Source: Symplocastrum torsivum CPER-KK1 (GTDB taxonomy: Bacteria > Cyanobacteriota > Cyanobacteriia > Cyanobacteriales > Coleofasciculaceae). Taken from it: a DNA stretch of 64,000 nucleotides. How positions within the stretch are numbered: the stretch's first letter is position 1; the number at the start of each line of letters is the position of its first letter. Below are positions 63,924-64,000 of this stretch, in pieces. A model generated the notes under the pieces. The model worked only from the letters and a program-made list of their open reading frames with translations. It did not search any database and was not told the origin of the DNA. Made by a program: the position numbers and the translations under genes. Where the stretch lies: positions 1 to 64,000 of the forward strand of contig JAHHIF010000006.1 in NCBI GenBank assembly GCA_019358875.1, given 5' to 3'.

Positions 63924-64000
63924 TGGTTTCCTCAATGTGTATTGCTTGTTTCAAGCAAGTTCACAGAGGAATTCTGTTTTCATTTCGGTAAGTAGGTGGC

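Noticed and set aside
63749..63991. Plus-strand 80-residue frame at the right edge
   Set aside because: Antisense to rsgA and without protein features.

Overview
This is a cyanobacterial chromosome segment. The evidence is psbZ (photosystem II), an orange carotenoid protein, an acyl-lipid delta-9 desaturase, a caspase-like (orthocaspase) protein, several small cyanobacteria-type proteins, many GCGATCGC (HIP1) octamers and short heptameric tandem repeats between genes. The gene content and repeats suggest a filamentous, Microcoleus/Coleofasciculus-like genome, but the species is not determined. No phage, CRISPR array or complete insertion sequence is visible. Several MITE-like and palindromic repeats are present.

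Layout. 0-8 kb: a CPBP-like remnant; a PspC / zinc-ribbon / GIN-domain envelope operon; an FMN-binding protein; a 36-residue zinc ribbon; a photoprotection group (a receiver lacking its phospho-acceptor just upstream of ocp, then a fasciclin protein); and a glycosyltransferase. 8-17.4 kb: a gene-free stretch with a 199-bp palindrome, then uvrA, a PLP enzyme, desC, proA, tRNA-Gly and psbZ-ribH. 17.6-30.3 kb: a DHH-CBS-nucleotidyltransferase fusion, a Ser/Thr kinase, an ABC1/UbiB kinase, a PP2C phosphatase, a hybrid receiver-histidine kinase, a pseudo-caspase, a repeat-rich exported protein and rpmF. 30.4-41.8 kb: a molybdopterin oxidoreductase, a LeuRS-like protein with no CP1 editing domain, a PIG-V-like mannosyltransferase, a hydrolase, a 206-bp MITE, tRNA-Ser, a phosphoesterase, nadA, a FAD oxidase and a divergent RNase III-like protein.

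41.9-51.0 kb is a tight seven-gene minus-strand operon: SDR epimerase, glycoside-hydrolase::SDR fusion, B12-type radical SAM, topoisomerase IB and three glycosyltransferases. Its content predicts an uncharacterised glycan or glycolipid pathway with a DNA topoisomerase embedded in it. 51.7-54.0 kb holds an orphan CoiA-like protein and a solute symporter. 54.2-62.8 kb carries ppsA divergent from fruB-fruK-fruA, a complete fructose phosphotransferase system, which is uncommon in cyanobacteria. PpsA could supply the PEP that the PTS consumes. The window ends with rsgA.

The strongest leads are the LeuRS lacking CP1, the glycan/TopIB operon with its fusion linker built from intergenic repeat sequence, the PTS module, and the acceptor-less receiver preceding ocp. 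All calls come from reading the sequence. No database search or structure prediction was run.
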